64,000 nucleotides of DNA from Lachnospiraceae bacterium (GCA_017430085.1 JAFRNR010000036.1:1-64000), one strand, 5' to 3'; numbered from the stretch's first letter, positions 42,197 through 50,861 are shown. The notes: generated by a model from the letters alone, not told the origin. Numbers and translations are program-made.

Positions 42197-43894
42197 ATGA
42201 ATACCGAAAGGAGCACTGTGACAGAGAAACGAATCAAAGTATATACCTACACCCGCGTTTCCACCGCCATGCAGATCGATGGCTATTCTCTGGATGTGCA
42301 GAAAGCGAGGATGAAAGCCTTTGCCGATTTCAACGGATATGAAATTGCCAGAGAATATGAGGATGCCGGGAAATCCGGTCGTTCAATTGAAGGACGTCTG
42401 CAGTTCCAGCAGATGATGCAGGATATCCGGGATGACCGGGACGGTGTTTCCTACGTACTGGTCTATAAGCTTTCCCGCTTTGGACGGAACGCAGCCGATG
42501 TTCTGAATTCACTGCAGATGATGCAGGACTTCGGTGTCAATCTGATTTGTGTGGAGGACGGGATCGACTCCTCCAAAGATGCCGGGAAACTGATCATCTC
42601 CGTGCTTTCTGCTGTAGCTGAGATCGAAAAGGACAACATCCGCGTTCAGACGATGGAAGGCCGAATGCAGAAAGCGAGGGAAGGCCGCTGGAACGGCGGA
42701 CAGGCTCCCTATGGCTATCGCTTGACGGATGGAGAATTGCTCATCAATGAAGAAGAAGCAAAGGCAGTACGGATAATCTATGACAAATATGTCCATACAG
42801 ATCTGGGAGCCAACGGGATTGCCAAGTATCTGGCCAGACACGGCATAGAGAAGGTCCCGCGTCAGAACGGAACGAATACCTTGTTTGACGCGCACTATAT
42901 CCGGAAGCTGATCAAAAATCCCGTCTACTGCGGCAAAATTGCTTTTGGAAGAATCAAATCGGAGAAGGTGCGCGGGACCCGGAACGAATACCACCGCATC
43001 GAGGCCGAGGATTATCTCCTGGTCGACGGTTTGCATGAAGCCATCGTCAGCGAAGACCTCTGGCAGGCGGCCCAGACCAAAGCGAAGAAACAGGCAAAGC
43101 GCTACGAGCACGCTTTCGGAAAAGAGAATCAGAGAGTCCATCTTCTTTCCGGGATCCTGCGCTGCCCGGTCTGCGGAGCTCCTATGTATGGCAATAAGTG
43201 CATCAAACATAAGCCGGACGGAACCAAATACAAGGACTTTTTCTATTACGGCTGCAAGCACCGTCTGATGACCAACGGGAATAAGTGTGACTATCGCAGA
43301 ATGGTCAACGAAGAGATGCTGGATAGCGCTGTTGTGGAAGTCATTACACAACTGGTCAATCGTCCCAAGTTTGCCGCCATGATGTCAGAACGGATCAATA
43401 CCAAAATCGACACCACGAAGATCGATCAGGAGATCAGCACGGCAGAAAAGGAACTGCGCCACAGTTTTACCCTGAAAGCAAAGCTGATTGAGGAGATAGA
43501 CTCTCTTGATTTTGACGACCGTCATTACAACAAGCGAAAAGCCGATCTTGACGAACGCTTATACGGAGTCTATGACAAAATCGACCAACTGGAATTGGAT
43601 CTTGAAGCTGCCAGAGAAAAGAAAAGCGTTCTGGAAGCGGACAAGATGACTTCCGAGAATATTTACCGGATCCTGATCAATTTTGAGCAGTTATATGCTA
43701 TTATGGATGAAGGGGAGCGCAGAAAACTGATGGAAGCCCTGATCGCCGAGATCCAGATCCATAAGGAAGCAAAAAAGAGCGGCCAGTGGCTGAAATCCAT
43801 CCGTTTCCGCCTTCCCGTCATCCCGGAAGACATGTCCATCAGTTTGGACAACGGTGATGATGTGGAGACGGTTGTCTCGATGTTCAGGGCATAA
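42197..43894 (+). CDS. Large serine recombinase (integrase of the element)
   Basis: The 565-residue protein has a resolvase-type catalytic domain (YTYTRVSTAMQ with Ser22, YKLSRFGRNAADVL), the recombinase domain (GQAPYGYRLTDGELLINEEE, IRKLIKNPVYCGKIAFG), a zinc ribbon (LRCPVCGAPM...YYGC...C), and a long coiled-coil C-terminal part. Its end, DDVETVVSMFRA, is encoded across the 16-bp repeat shared with rlmD, so integration has replaced the recombinase tail with chromosomal sequence. It should catalyse insertion and, with a directionality factor, excision. A GTG at 42218 with AAAGGAG close by is an alternative start. All catalytic motifs look intact. Confidence 0.93.
   Translation: MNTERSTVTEKRIKVYTYTRVSTAMQIDGYSLDVQKARMKAFADFNGYEIAREYEDAGKSGRSIEGRLQFQQMMQDIRDDRDGVSYVLVYKLSRFGRNAADVLNSLQMMQDFGVNLICVEDGIDSSKDAGKLIISVLSAVAEIEKDNIRVQTMEGRMQKAREGRWNGGQAPYGYRLTDGELLINEEEAKAVRIIYDKYVHTDLGANGIAKYLARHGIEKVPRQNGTNTLFDAHYIRKLIKNPVYCGKIAFGRIKSEKVRGTRNEYHRIEAEDYLLVDGLHEAIVSEDLWQAAQTKAKKQAKRYEHAFGKENQRVHLLSGILRCPVCGAPMYGNKCIKHKPDGTKYKDFFYYGCKHRLMTNGNKCDYRRMVNEEMLDSAVVEVITQLVNRPKFAAMMSERINTKIDTTKIDQEISTAEKELRHSFTLKAKLIEEIDSLDFDDRHYNKRKADLDERLYGVYDKIDQLELDLEAAREKKSVLEADKMTSENIYRILINFEQLYAIMDEGERRKLMEALIAEIQIHKEAKKSGQWLKSIRFRLPVIPEDMSISLDNGDDVETVVSMFRA
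43860..43875 (+). repeat. Right attachment site (attR) candidate in the recombinase 3' end
   Basis: ATGTGGAGACGGTTGT is identical to 28903-28918. It codes VETVV in both genes. Bases beyond it (19 to the stop) are inferred to be the original 3' end of rlmD. Confidence 0.65.
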
Positions 43895-43895
43895 T

Positions 43896-44384
43896 ATGGC
43901 CAATCTTATCACCATCGTCCGGATCCTTTGCAGCATTGCGCTGCTCTTCTGCCCCGTGTTTTCGCCGGCGTTCTATACCCTGTATGTCATTGCCGGAATC
44001 AGCGACATGGCAGACGGGGCGGTCGCGCGAAAAACGGGCACTGCCGGCGAGTTCGGATCGAAGCTCGATACAGCGGCTGATTTTGTCTTGGTCGTTGTGT
44101 GTCTGATAAAACTGATCCCGGCCATACAAGTGCCGGCCTGGCTTATCATCTGGATCATCATAATCGCCCTGATCAAGGCGGTCAACCTGATTTCCGGATA
44201 TGTCATGCTAAGGAAAATGATTGTCCTGCATACAGTCATGAATAAGGTGACGGGAGTACTGCTATTTGTGCTTCCGCTGACACTGACGGTCATTGATCTG
44301 AAATACAGCGGGGCTGTCGTCAGCGCTGCGGCGACATTCGCGGCGATACAGGAAGGACACCTGATCAGAACAGGAACAGTGTAG
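43896..44384 (+). CDS. CDP-alcohol phosphatidyltransferase-family membrane protein
   Basis: The 162-residue membrane protein carries the family signature D-x2-D-G-x2-A-R-x8-G-x3-D-x3-D, read here as DMADGAVARKTGTAGEFGSK followed by LDTAAD. Such enzymes join a CDP-activated lipid to an alcohol to make phospholipid head groups. The protein is slightly shorter than PgsA and its substrate is open. It starts one base after the recombinase stop with only a weak ribosome site, so it depends on read-through translation from the preceding frame. In the chromosome before insertion that frame would have been rlmD. Confidence 0.82.
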   Translation: MANLITIVRILCSIALLFCPVFSPAFYTLYVIAGISDMADGAVARKTGTAGEFGSKLDTAADFVLVVVCLIKLIPAIQVPAWLIIWIIIIALIKAVNLISGYVMLRKMIVLHTVMNKVTGVLLFVLPLTLTVIDLKYSGAVVSAAATFAAIQEGHLIRTGTV

Positions 44385-44445
44385 AAGGGTCCGCTCAATT
44401 CGCGGTTTACGAAGGCAAACCTTTTAAGATATCCGAGGAAACGAA

Positions 44446-45324
44446 ATGAAATACGAAACCGTCCCCTGCGTTGAGGAAGATGAAGATCTCATAGAGGAAA
44501 AGCTCGATGCGATCAATGATTCCATCGTGCATCCTGAAGAAGGCACGGAGGATAAATACCTTGTCTTCAAAATCACGGATGATGACGGAAATATCATCGC
44601 CGGGTGCCTCGTGTATGTCAGCAACTGGAAGATGGCCAACCTCGACGTTCTGTGGGTCGATGAGAAGCATCGCGGAAAAGGCCTGGGTTCCGCGCTGATC
44701 CGCGCGGCGGAAAAAGCGGCCCGGGAAAGCGCCTGTCATACGATGATCCTCGGCACTTTCAGTTTTCAGGCCAGGCCGCTTTACGAAAAACACGGGTACA
44801 CGCTGTGCGGCACCGTCAGGGATTTTCCCCGCGGGCACGCGAACTATACCCTGCTGAAAAGGCTGGATCAGCCCGGTCAGGAATACGCCCCTTCCCGGGA
44901 TCTCTCCGGAGGATTTGAGATCAAGGACGGAAACGAGGAGGACGCTGAGTTTATCAGTACCAGGCTTGGCGAGTACAATTCTTCGCAGGCGACCCGCGCC
45001 GGTCAGTATACGCCGCTCAACAAAAAGCTGCTGGACAGGGACGGCAACCTGATCGCCGCGATCTTTGCGGGCGTCGGGACCTGGAACCAGTTTGAGGTCG
45101 ACATGATATGGGTCGATGAACCTTACCGGGGTCAGGGCATCGGTTCCGAACTGCTTGCCGGAGCCGAGCGTGAGGCGAAAGAACTGGGGGCCTATTTCGC
45201 CCTCGTCTGGGGCGTGCTCGACTGGCAGAGCGGCTTCTTCCGTAAGAACGGCTATACGGCGGCAGGGACGCTGGAGAATTGTCCTGAAGGACACTTCATG
45301 TATGTTCTGGAGAAGCGGTTCTGA
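44446..45324 (+). CDS. Tandem GNAT-domain acetyltransferase
   Basis: The 292-residue protein contains two GNAT domains. The first has LWVDEKHRGKGLGSALIRAA near 80-100 and the second IWVDEPYRGQGIGSELLAGA near 222-242, both with the acetyl-CoA loop R/Q-x2-G-x-G. Similar duplicated GNAT proteins modify small molecules or antibiotics; no substrate can be named. GAGG precedes the ATG. It opens a string of closely spaced modification-enzyme genes. Confidence 0.88.
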   Translation: MKYETVPCVEEDEDLIEEKLDAINDSIVHPEEGTEDKYLVFKITDDDGNIIAGCLVYVSNWKMANLDVLWVDEKHRGKGLGSALIRAAEKAARESACHTMILGTFSFQARPLYEKHGYTLCGTVRDFPRGHANYTLLKRLDQPGQEYAPSRDLSGGFEIKDGNEEDAEFISTRLGEYNSSQATRAGQYTPLNKKLLDRDGNLIAAIFAGVGTWNQFEVDMIWVDEPYRGQGIGSELLAGAEREAKELGAYFALVWGVLDWQSGFFRKNGYTAAGTLENCPEGHFMYVLEKRF

Positions 45325-45353
45325 TGCGGGCAGGACAATAAAAAGGAGGCTGT

Positions 45354-45668
45354 ATGATAGTTGGTGCCGTAATAGACCTGGCAGTCGGTCTGCTCTGTAT
45401 CATCATGGGGCTGCTGCTCTGGCGGAAGCAGAAGGTATCGCTTCTGCACGATTATCACTATAAAAACGTCCGGGAAGAGGATATTCCGACCTACAGCCGG
45501 CAGATCGGCATCGGCCTGACAGTCATCGGAGCCGGGGTCTTTTTGTCAGGTGTCCTGAACCTTTTCTGCCCGGCTTACTGGTGGATCCCGCTGGCGGCGG
45601 GATTTGCCGCGGGGGCGGTCATTCTGTACAGAGCGCAAAAGAAGTACAATGGGTCGGTGCTCGGATGA
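45354..45668 (+). CDS. DUF3784-like small membrane protein
   Basis: The 104-residue protein has three hydrophobic helices (about 4-22, 50-70, 73-92). Between the first two lies KVSLLHDYHYKNVREEDIP, a sequence I associate with the DUF3784 family of Firmicutes. The function is unknown. AAAAAGGAGG precedes the ATG. Confidence 0.8.
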   Translation: MIVGAVIDLAVGLLCIIMGLLLWRKQKVSLLHDYHYKNVREEDIPTYSRQIGIGLTVIGAGVFLSGVLNLFCPAYWWIPLAAGFAAGAVILYRAQKKYNGSVLG

Positions 45669-45703
45669 GCAGGCCGGCTAAAGGCCCGACAGGAGGGTTA
45701 CCT

Positions 45704-46108
45704 ATGAAATATAAGATTCTTGAAGGCGCGGAACAATTCTCCGCCGAAGAAGTGGCCGGGCTGCTCCGGACGACTTACTGGGCGGATAAAAGGCCGGTGG
45801 AACAGATCGAAAAATCCATGCGGCATTCCGCCTGCTACGGGATCGTTCCGGAGGGATCGGACCGGCTCGTCGGGTTTGCGCGGGTCATCAGCGATCTTGC
45901 GACGATGTTTTATCTCAGTGACGTCGTTATCGATCCGGAATACCGGCACCGCGGGCTGGGAACGGCGCTGCTGACTTATATTGAGACGAGGCCGGAATAC
46001 GCGGGGCTGCGCGGGTTTCTGATCACGAGGGATGCGCAAGGGCTATATGAAAAGTTCGGATATCAGATTGTGAACGGGCGGGTGATGGTCCGGGATCCGA
46101 AGGAGTGA
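45704..46108 (+). CDS. GNAT-family N-acetyltransferase
   Basis: The 134-residue single-domain GNAT protein has YLSDVVIDPEYRHRGLGTAL as its acetyl-CoA-binding motif A and ends with the usual LYEKFGYQIVNGRVM. The start at 45704 is chosen because AGGAGGG stands seven bases upstream; longer in-frame extensions lack a site and overlap the previous gene. The substrate is unknown. Confidence 0.9.
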   Translation: MKYKILEGAEQFSAEEVAGLLRTTYWADKRPVEQIEKSMRHSACYGIVPEGSDRLVGFARVISDLATMFYLSDVVIDPEYRHRGLGTALLTYIETRPEYAGLRGFLITRDAQGLYEKFGYQIVNGRVMVRDPKE

Positions 46109-46130
46109 TTTGATAAGGAGGACCACGGCG

Positions 46131-46457
46131 ATGGCATCGAGCAAAGAATATCTGGATTTCATCCTGGAGCAGTTGTCCGAAACGGAGGATATCACCTGGC
46201 GCGCCATGATGGGCGAATATATCATTTACTGCCAGGGAAAGCCGGTCGGCGGCATTTACGATAACCGGTTCCTGGTCAAGCCGACCCGGTCGGCGGAGGC
46301 CATGATGCCGGACGCGGAGCGGGAGGTCCCGTACGAAGGGGCGAAGGAAATGCTGCTCGTGGACGACGTGGAGAATAAGGGGTTCCTGAAGGAACTGCTG
46401 ACGGCGGCGGCTGCGGAACTGCCGGCGCCGAAGAAAAGAAACCGGAAGGAGTTTTGA
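46131..46457 (+). CDS. TfoX N-terminal-domain protein
   Basis: The 108-residue protein matches the TfoX N-terminal domain: MMGEYIIYCQGKPVGGIYDN, FLVKPTRSAEAMMPDAE, PYEGAKEMLLVDDVENK. In Proteobacteria TfoX influences competence; stand-alone copies in Firmicutes have no known role. The ATG at 46131 has AAGGAGG upstream. The downstream methyltransferase gene starts at the stop. Confidence 0.88.
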   Translation: MASSKEYLDFILEQLSETEDITWRAMMGEYIIYCQGKPVGGIYDNRFLVKPTRSAEAMMPDAEREVPYEGAKEMLLVDDVENKGFLKELLTAAAAELPAPKKRNRKEF

Positions 46458-47609
46458 ATGATGGCAGAGAAAAATGACGATCAGGTGCTGATCGAATTCT
46501 GGGATAAGGCGCTCGCGCTTTCGGAGGAGGACAGGCAGGCCTGTCAGGAGGAAGAGGCGGACTGGCGTGAGCTGGCGCCGTCGGAAAAACTGTTCCGGGC
46601 GGCGGAGTCGCTCGGACAGAAGAAAAAGGTGCTGGATTACGGCTGCGGGAACGGCTGGGCCGGCATCATCGCCGCCAAGAGCGGCTGTCCGGACGTGACG
46701 GCCGTAGACGTGTCGGCAGGGCCTGTCGAGGCAGCGCAGTTTTTTGCCGGCCTGTTTGGCGCGGGGGACCGGATGCAGGTCCGCTGCGAGGCGCCGGACT
46801 GGCTGGCAGGCGTTCCGGCCGGCACTTACGACGGCCTGATCTGCTCCAACGTGCTGGACATCGTCCCGCCGGAGACTGCGGAGGCGATCCTTCGGGAAGC
46901 GGCGCGGGTCGTGACGGCGGACGCGGACGTGATCATCGGCCTGAATTACTATCTGTCGCCGGAGAAAGCGGCCGCCCGCGGGCTGGAACTGCAGGACGGC
47001 TGCAAGCTGTACGTGGACGGCGTGCTGCGGCTCGTTTCCCGGAGCGACGGGGAATGGGCAGAGATCTTCTCACCCTATTTCACGGTCGAAAGGCTGGAGT
47101 ATTTCGCCTGGCCCGGGGAGGAAACGGAGACGCGGCGGCTCTTCCGGCTCCGCAAAAAGGCGAATCTGCGCTGTCTCACGCTCCGTGAGGCGCCGGAACT
47201 GATGCGGCCGGCCGCGGAATGGTTCCACAGCAAGTGGGGCGTGCCGGAGGAGGCGTATCGGAAGTGCATGGAGGCATATCTGGGCGCGGAGACTGAGTAC
47301 GGGTGGTACCTGTGTCTGGACGGCGACAGGATCGTCGGCGGCATGGGCGTCATTGAGAACGATTTCCACGACCGGAAGGACCTGGCGCCGAACGTGTGCG
47401 CGGTCTATACGGAAGAGGCGTACCGGGGGCGGGGCATCGCCGGCCGGCTGCTGGACATGGTCGTGGACGACATGCGCGGCAAGGGGATCTCGCCGCTGTA
47501 TCTGGTCACGGACCACACCGGATTCTATGAGCGCTACGGCTGGGAGTTTCTCTGCATGGTGCAGGGCGACGGGGAGCCGGACATGACAAGGATGTACATT
47601 CACCGGTAA
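46458..47609 (+). CDS. SAM-dependent methyltransferase fused to a GNAT domain
   Basis: The 383-residue protein has an N-terminal class I methyltransferase (SAM motif VLDYGCGNGWAGIIAAKSG near 58-76, acidic TAVDVS, and LICSNVLDIVPP) spanning about 1-235. A GNAT domain at about 240-383 carries VYTEEAYRGRGIAGRLLDMV. Both domains look complete. Combining methyl and acetyl transfer in one enzyme is uncommon and suggests two-step modification of one substrate, or a bound regulatory role for one half. The gene begins directly after the TfoX-like gene; an ATG three bases later is equally possible. Confidence 0.85.
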   Translation: MMAEKNDDQVLIEFWDKALALSEEDRQACQEEEADWRELAPSEKLFRAAESLGQKKKVLDYGCGNGWAGIIAAKSGCPDVTAVDVSAGPVEAAQFFAGLFGAGDRMQVRCEAPDWLAGVPAGTYDGLICSNVLDIVPPETAEAILREAARVVTADADVIIGLNYYLSPEKAAARGLELQDGCKLYVDGVLRLVSRSDGEWAEIFSPYFTVERLEYFAWPGEETETRRLFRLRKKANLRCLTLREAPELMRPAAEWFHSKWGVPEEAYRKCMEAYLGAETEYGWYLCLDGDRIVGGMGVIENDFHDRKDLAPNVCAVYTEEAYRGRGIAGRLLDMVVDDMRGKGISPLYLVTDHTGFYERYGWEFLCMVQGDGEPDMTRMYIHR

Positions 47610-47642
47610 CGGTTTGCGGGGCTGCGGCCCGGAGGAGGAATC

Positions 47643-48440
47643 ATGCTGAACACGGTCCGTCAGGTCACCGATGCGGTGGCCGCCGTCACGGGCGAGGCGC
47701 TGCACAGCGCCTGGCTGTACGGGAGCGTTATCTGGGTGGATTTCCAGCGCGGCTGGAGCGATATCGACCTGCTGATCCTGACCGCCTCTCCTCTCACGGA
47801 GGCGCAGGCGGAGCGGCTGCTCAAGCTGCGTCAGAAACTGACTGAAAAAGAGCCCGGGAACACGTATTTCCGCGCCTGCGAGGGCGTCATTGCGTGCGCA
47901 GACGAATACCGCTCCGGCGATTTCACCCGCCTGGTGTACTGGGGCACAAGCGGCGAGCGGATCACGGACCGCTGCCCGCGGGACACGTTCGCCGCCTTCC
48001 AGCTGGCCCGGTATGCGCGATGCGTGGCCGGGACGGAGGACCGGAGCCTGTTCAGGGAGCCGGACCGCGCGGAAATGGTCGCCGCGGTGAAGGCGCATTA
48101 CGAGGCCATCCGGCAATTTGCGGTGCAGACCGATGAGAGCCTGTATTCCTGCGGCTGGCTGCTGGATATCGCGCGCTGTCTTTACACGCTGCGGTACAAC
48201 GACATCGTGTCCAAAATGTGGGCCGGCCTCTGGGCGAAGGAACTGCACATTTTCCCGGACGAGGAGCCGCTCCTGAAGGCGCTGGAGATCTGCCGCCACC
48301 CGCTGAAGTACAAGGACCGGGAGGACGTGAAGCAGTGGCTGAAGGGGCTGGGGCCTACTGTGCAGCAATACGCGGACGTGCCGGAGCAGGAACTGCGGAA
48401 GGCCGGCGCGCTTGAGGCGGAGACGCCCCGGAACGATTGA
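47643..48440 (+). CDS. Nucleotidyltransferase-fold protein, aminoglycoside adenylyltransferase-like
   Basis: The 265-residue protein has the Pol-beta-type nucleotidyltransferase motif LYGSVIWVDFQRGWSDIDLL (GS...D-x-D) at about 25-45 and a C-terminal helical domain. The build resembles AadA/ANT(3'')-type and DUF4111 proteins, which transfer AMP to aminoglycosides, but the fold is also used on other substrates, so resistance is only a possibility. GGAGGAGG precedes the ATG. Confidence 0.78.
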   Translation: MLNTVRQVTDAVAAVTGEALHSAWLYGSVIWVDFQRGWSDIDLLILTASPLTEAQAERLLKLRQKLTEKEPGNTYFRACEGVIACADEYRSGDFTRLVYWGTSGERITDRCPRDTFAAFQLARYARCVAGTEDRSLFREPDRAEMVAAVKAHYEAIRQFAVQTDESLYSCGWLLDIARCLYTLRYNDIVSKMWAGLWAKELHIFPDEEPLLKALEICRHPLKYKDREDVKQWLKGLGPTVQQYADVPEQELRKAGALEAETPRND

Positions 48441-48476
48441 CATACCACTGAAATATCGAAATTAAGAGGAATTATC

Positions 48477-48791
48477 ATGAAAAAAGTCCGCATCACCGTC
48501 AAACGCATCGCCTGCTACCGCGATCTGATGGAGGAATACGAAAACCCGATCGAACACGCCTGCGACATGACGGAAGGTCAGGTCTTCATCGCGAACGGCT
48601 GGGAACGGCCAGAGGGGTTCTGCAGCAGCGCCTGGGATACGCTGTCGCCGTTCGTGCTGGCGCTGTCCCACGGCGCGTCGAATTTTTATGACGGCTGGAT
48701 GAAGAATGAAAAGTCCGCCATGCTCTCCTGCAACGACGGCTTCCGGCCGGTCAGCTTCCTGCTGGAAACGATGGACGAGGACGCGGAATAA
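48477..48791 (+). CDS. TIGR04076-family protein
   Basis: The 104-residue protein has the layout of TIGR04076: KVRITVKRIACYRDLMEEYE, then CDMTEGQVFIANGWERPEGF and CSSAWDTLSPFVLALSHGAS, ending SCNDGFRPVSFLLE. The conserved cysteines and tryptophans suggest a small enzyme or metal-binding fold; no function is known. AAGAGGAATTATC lies upstream of the ATG. Confidence 0.85.
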   Translation: MKKVRITVKRIACYRDLMEEYENPIEHACDMTEGQVFIANGWERPEGFCSSAWDTLSPFVLALSHGASNFYDGWMKNEKSAMLSCNDGFRPVSFLLETMDEDAE

Positions 48792-48803
48792 AGGAGGCCT
48801 GCG

Positions 48804-49349
48804 ATGCGGTATGAACAGACGATCACGCTGAAGGACGGCCGGACCTGCGTGCTGCGGAACGCCTCGGAAGCGGACGCGGCGGCGGCGCTGGCTAATTTTA
48901 TTCTGACGCATGAGGAGACCGATTTCCTGGCCTCGTACCCGGACGAGATCCGGTTCACCGAGGAGCGGGAGGCGAAGCTGCTGAAGGACAAGACGGAAAG
49001 CCCATGGGATGTCGAGATCCTCGCGGAGGTGGACGGGCGGGTCGTCGGCCTGGCCGGGGTGGACCGGGTCAGCGCGGGGGAGAAAATGCGGCACCGCGCC
49101 GGTCTCGGGATCAGTATCGAGAAGGCTTACTGGGGGCTCGGCATCGGCCGCGCGCTGACGAAGGCCTGCATTGAATGCGCGAAAACCGCCGGATACGCGC
49201 AGCTGGAGCTGGACGTCGTCGCCTCCAATACGAACGCCGTCGCGCTGTACGAAAGCGAGGGCTTCATCGAGTACGGCCGCAATCCGCTGGGCTTCCGCTC
49301 GCGCTTTACGGGGTATAACGAGCTGGTGCTGATGCGGCGGGAGCTGTAA
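48804..49349 (+). CDS. GNAT-family N-acetyltransferase
   Basis: The 181-residue protein is a full single GNAT domain, with GISIEKAYWGLGIGRALTKA as motif A and LDVVASNTNAVALYESEGF as motif B. This resembles enzymes acting on protein N-termini or small amines. AAAGGAGG precedes the start, 12 bases after the previous gene. The target is unknown. Confidence 0.9.
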   Translation: MRYEQTITLKDGRTCVLRNASEADAAAALANFILTHEETDFLASYPDEIRFTEEREAKLLKDKTESPWDVEILAEVDGRVVGLAGVDRVSAGEKMRHRAGLGISIEKAYWGLGIGRALTKACIECAKTAGYAQLELDVVASNTNAVALYESEGFIEYGRNPLGFRSRFTGYNELVLMRREL

Positions 49350-49439
49350 AACAGTACGCGAGGAAACGGCGGCCAAAACCGGACCTGCCGCGGAAGAAGG
49401 CGGCGGTGCGGCCGCGGGATCCGCATGGGAGAAACGCAA

Positions 49440-50861
49440 GTGCAAGCAAAGGATAAACTGACAGTCTGCGGCAGGGAATACGAACTGCTCCGCCTCCTCG
49501 GAAAGGGCAAGGGCGGCTATTCCTGGCTGGTATCGGACGGCCGTGAGGAGGCCGTGCTCAAGCAGATCCATCACGAGCCCTGCGCGTATTATACCTTCGG
49601 CGACAAGGTCGGAGCCGAGCGCTTTGACCGCGAACGGCTGGAGCGCGCCGGGATCCGCATGCCGAAGCTGCTGGCGCTCGACGTTCCGGCCGAGCGGATC
49701 GTCAAGGAATATATCGAAGGCCCCACCGTCTTTGAACTGGTGCGGGACGGCCTCTCTGCGGAGCCGTATCTGCCCCAGGTCCGCGCGATGGCGGCGCAGG
49801 CGCGGGCAGCCGGCCTGAATCTCGACTATTTCCCCGCGAATTTCGTGGTGCGGGACGGCCTGCTCTGGTACGTGGACTACGAATGCAACGCCTACTCGGA
49901 CGAATGGAACTTTGAGAACTGGGGGATCCGCTACTGGTCGCGTACGCCGGAATTTAAGGCGGCCCTGCGCGGGCGGGTCACATTCCGTCCGTACACCGAC
50001 GGGGACTATGAAGCGGTCTGCGCGTTCCTGGCCGCACTGGTGCGGGCGGATGAAAGCCGGGTCAACTGGAACTGGGCGCGGTTTGAATGGATGGCGGAGC
50101 ATCCGGAATTCGACAAAAGCCGGACCTCGTCCATCGGCCTGTGGTGCGAGGACGGCCGGGTGGTCGGCGCGGCGATCTACGACATGTATTTCGGGGAGGC
50201 GTTCTGCGGCGTCCTGCCCGCGTTCGGATTCCTGTATCCGGACATCCTGGACTATGCGTACCGGGAACTGAAGGATGAAGCGGGGCTCGGAACAGCGGTG
50301 TGCGACGGCGATGCGGCCGGAATCGGCGCGCTGCGGACGGCCGGATTTGAGCCGGCAAAGCAGAGCGAGACGGTCATGGAAAAGGATCTGCGGGCGGTCC
50401 CGGATGAGGCTTCCGTCCTGCTGCCGGAAGGCGTCTGCCTGACGGAGCTCGATCCGTCCCGGGAAGACCTTAAAGACGTTCAGTGGCTGTTCTGGCAGGG
50501 CTTCGATCACGGCAGCGACCGCACGGAATTCGAAGAGGACTTCGAAAAGACCGCCCAGGAGCTCCGGCCGCGGCGGCATTTCGATCCGGCGCTGAGCCTG
50601 GCGGCGCGGACTTTGGCCGGGGAACTGATCTCCTATTGTTGTCTGTGGGTCCGGCCGGATACCGGTTACGCCTACGTCGAGCCGGTGTGCACCGTTCCCG
50701 CGTGGCGGGGAAAGGGCATCGCCGGGGCGCTGCTGCAGGAAGCTTTCCGCCGCGCGAAAGCACGGGGAGCGGAGAAAGCATTCGTGATCTCGGACCTTGC
50801 TTTTTATGAAAAGCTGGGATTCCGGAAGAAATATCATTACACGTTTTATTGGAAAGCGTGA
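49440..50861 (+). CDS. Kinase-like domain fused to two GNAT domains
   Basis: The ~473-residue protein begins with a small protein-kinase-like domain (about 1-175). It has a glycine-rich loop LLGKGKGGYSWLV, an EYIEGPTVFEL hinge, and a catalytic segment LDYFPANFVVRDGLLWYVDYE (D...N...D, as in RIO/aminoglycoside kinases). A degenerate GNAT domain (about 178-330) and a complete one (PVCTVPAWRGKGIAGALLQE) follow. This is similar in spirit to bifunctional acetyl/phospho-transferases but in reversed order. The start is chosen at the GTG because GGGAG lies eight bases before it; an ATG 15 bases upstream lacks a site. The substrate is unknown. Confidence 0.8.
   Translation: MQAKDKLTVCGREYELLRLLGKGKGGYSWLVSDGREEAVLKQIHHEPCAYYTFGDKVGAERFDRERLERAGIRMPKLLALDVPAERIVKEYIEGPTVFELVRDGLSAEPYLPQVRAMAAQARAAGLNLDYFPANFVVRDGLLWYVDYECNAYSDEWNFENWGIRYWSRTPEFKAALRGRVTFRPYTDGDYEAVCAFLAALVRADESRVNWNWARFEWMAEHPEFDKSRTSSIGLWCEDGRVVGAAIYDMYFGEAFCGVLPAFGFLYPDILDYAYRELKDEAGLGTAVCDGDAAGIGALRTAGFEPAKQSETVMEKDLRAVPDEASVLLPEGVCLTELDPSREDLKDVQWLFWQGFDHGSDRTEFEEDFEKTAQELRPRRHFDPALSLAARTLAGELISYCCLWVRPDTGYAYVEPVCTVPAWRGKGIAGALLQEAFRRAKARGAEKAFVISDLAFYEKLGFRKKYHYTFYWKA

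Larger units (their letters stand above)
28903..43875. mobile_element. Integrated element of about 15 kb, or decayed composite of elements, in rlmD
   Basis: The element is bounded by the 16-bp direct repeat. It contains a BcgI-like restriction-modification pair, fragments of a plasmid Rep gene and of a serine recombinase, a BlaI/BlaR1-ABC operon, small mobile-element proteins, an Xre regulator and, at the right end, an intact large serine recombinase whose 3' end holds the right repeat. GC content is lower than the backbone, lowest at 28.9-32.7 kb. Removing 28903-43859 would restore an RlmD of 454 residues ending HVETVVSMFRA. Conjugation and relaxase genes are absent, so it is not self-transmissible as seen. 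Insertion of serine-recombinase elements into rumA/rlmD is known in streptococci. Confidence 0.65.

Noticed and set aside
28903..43875. Full integrative and conjugative element
   Set aside because: No relaxase, coupling protein or type IV secretion genes are seen, so only an integrated or decayed element is claimed.
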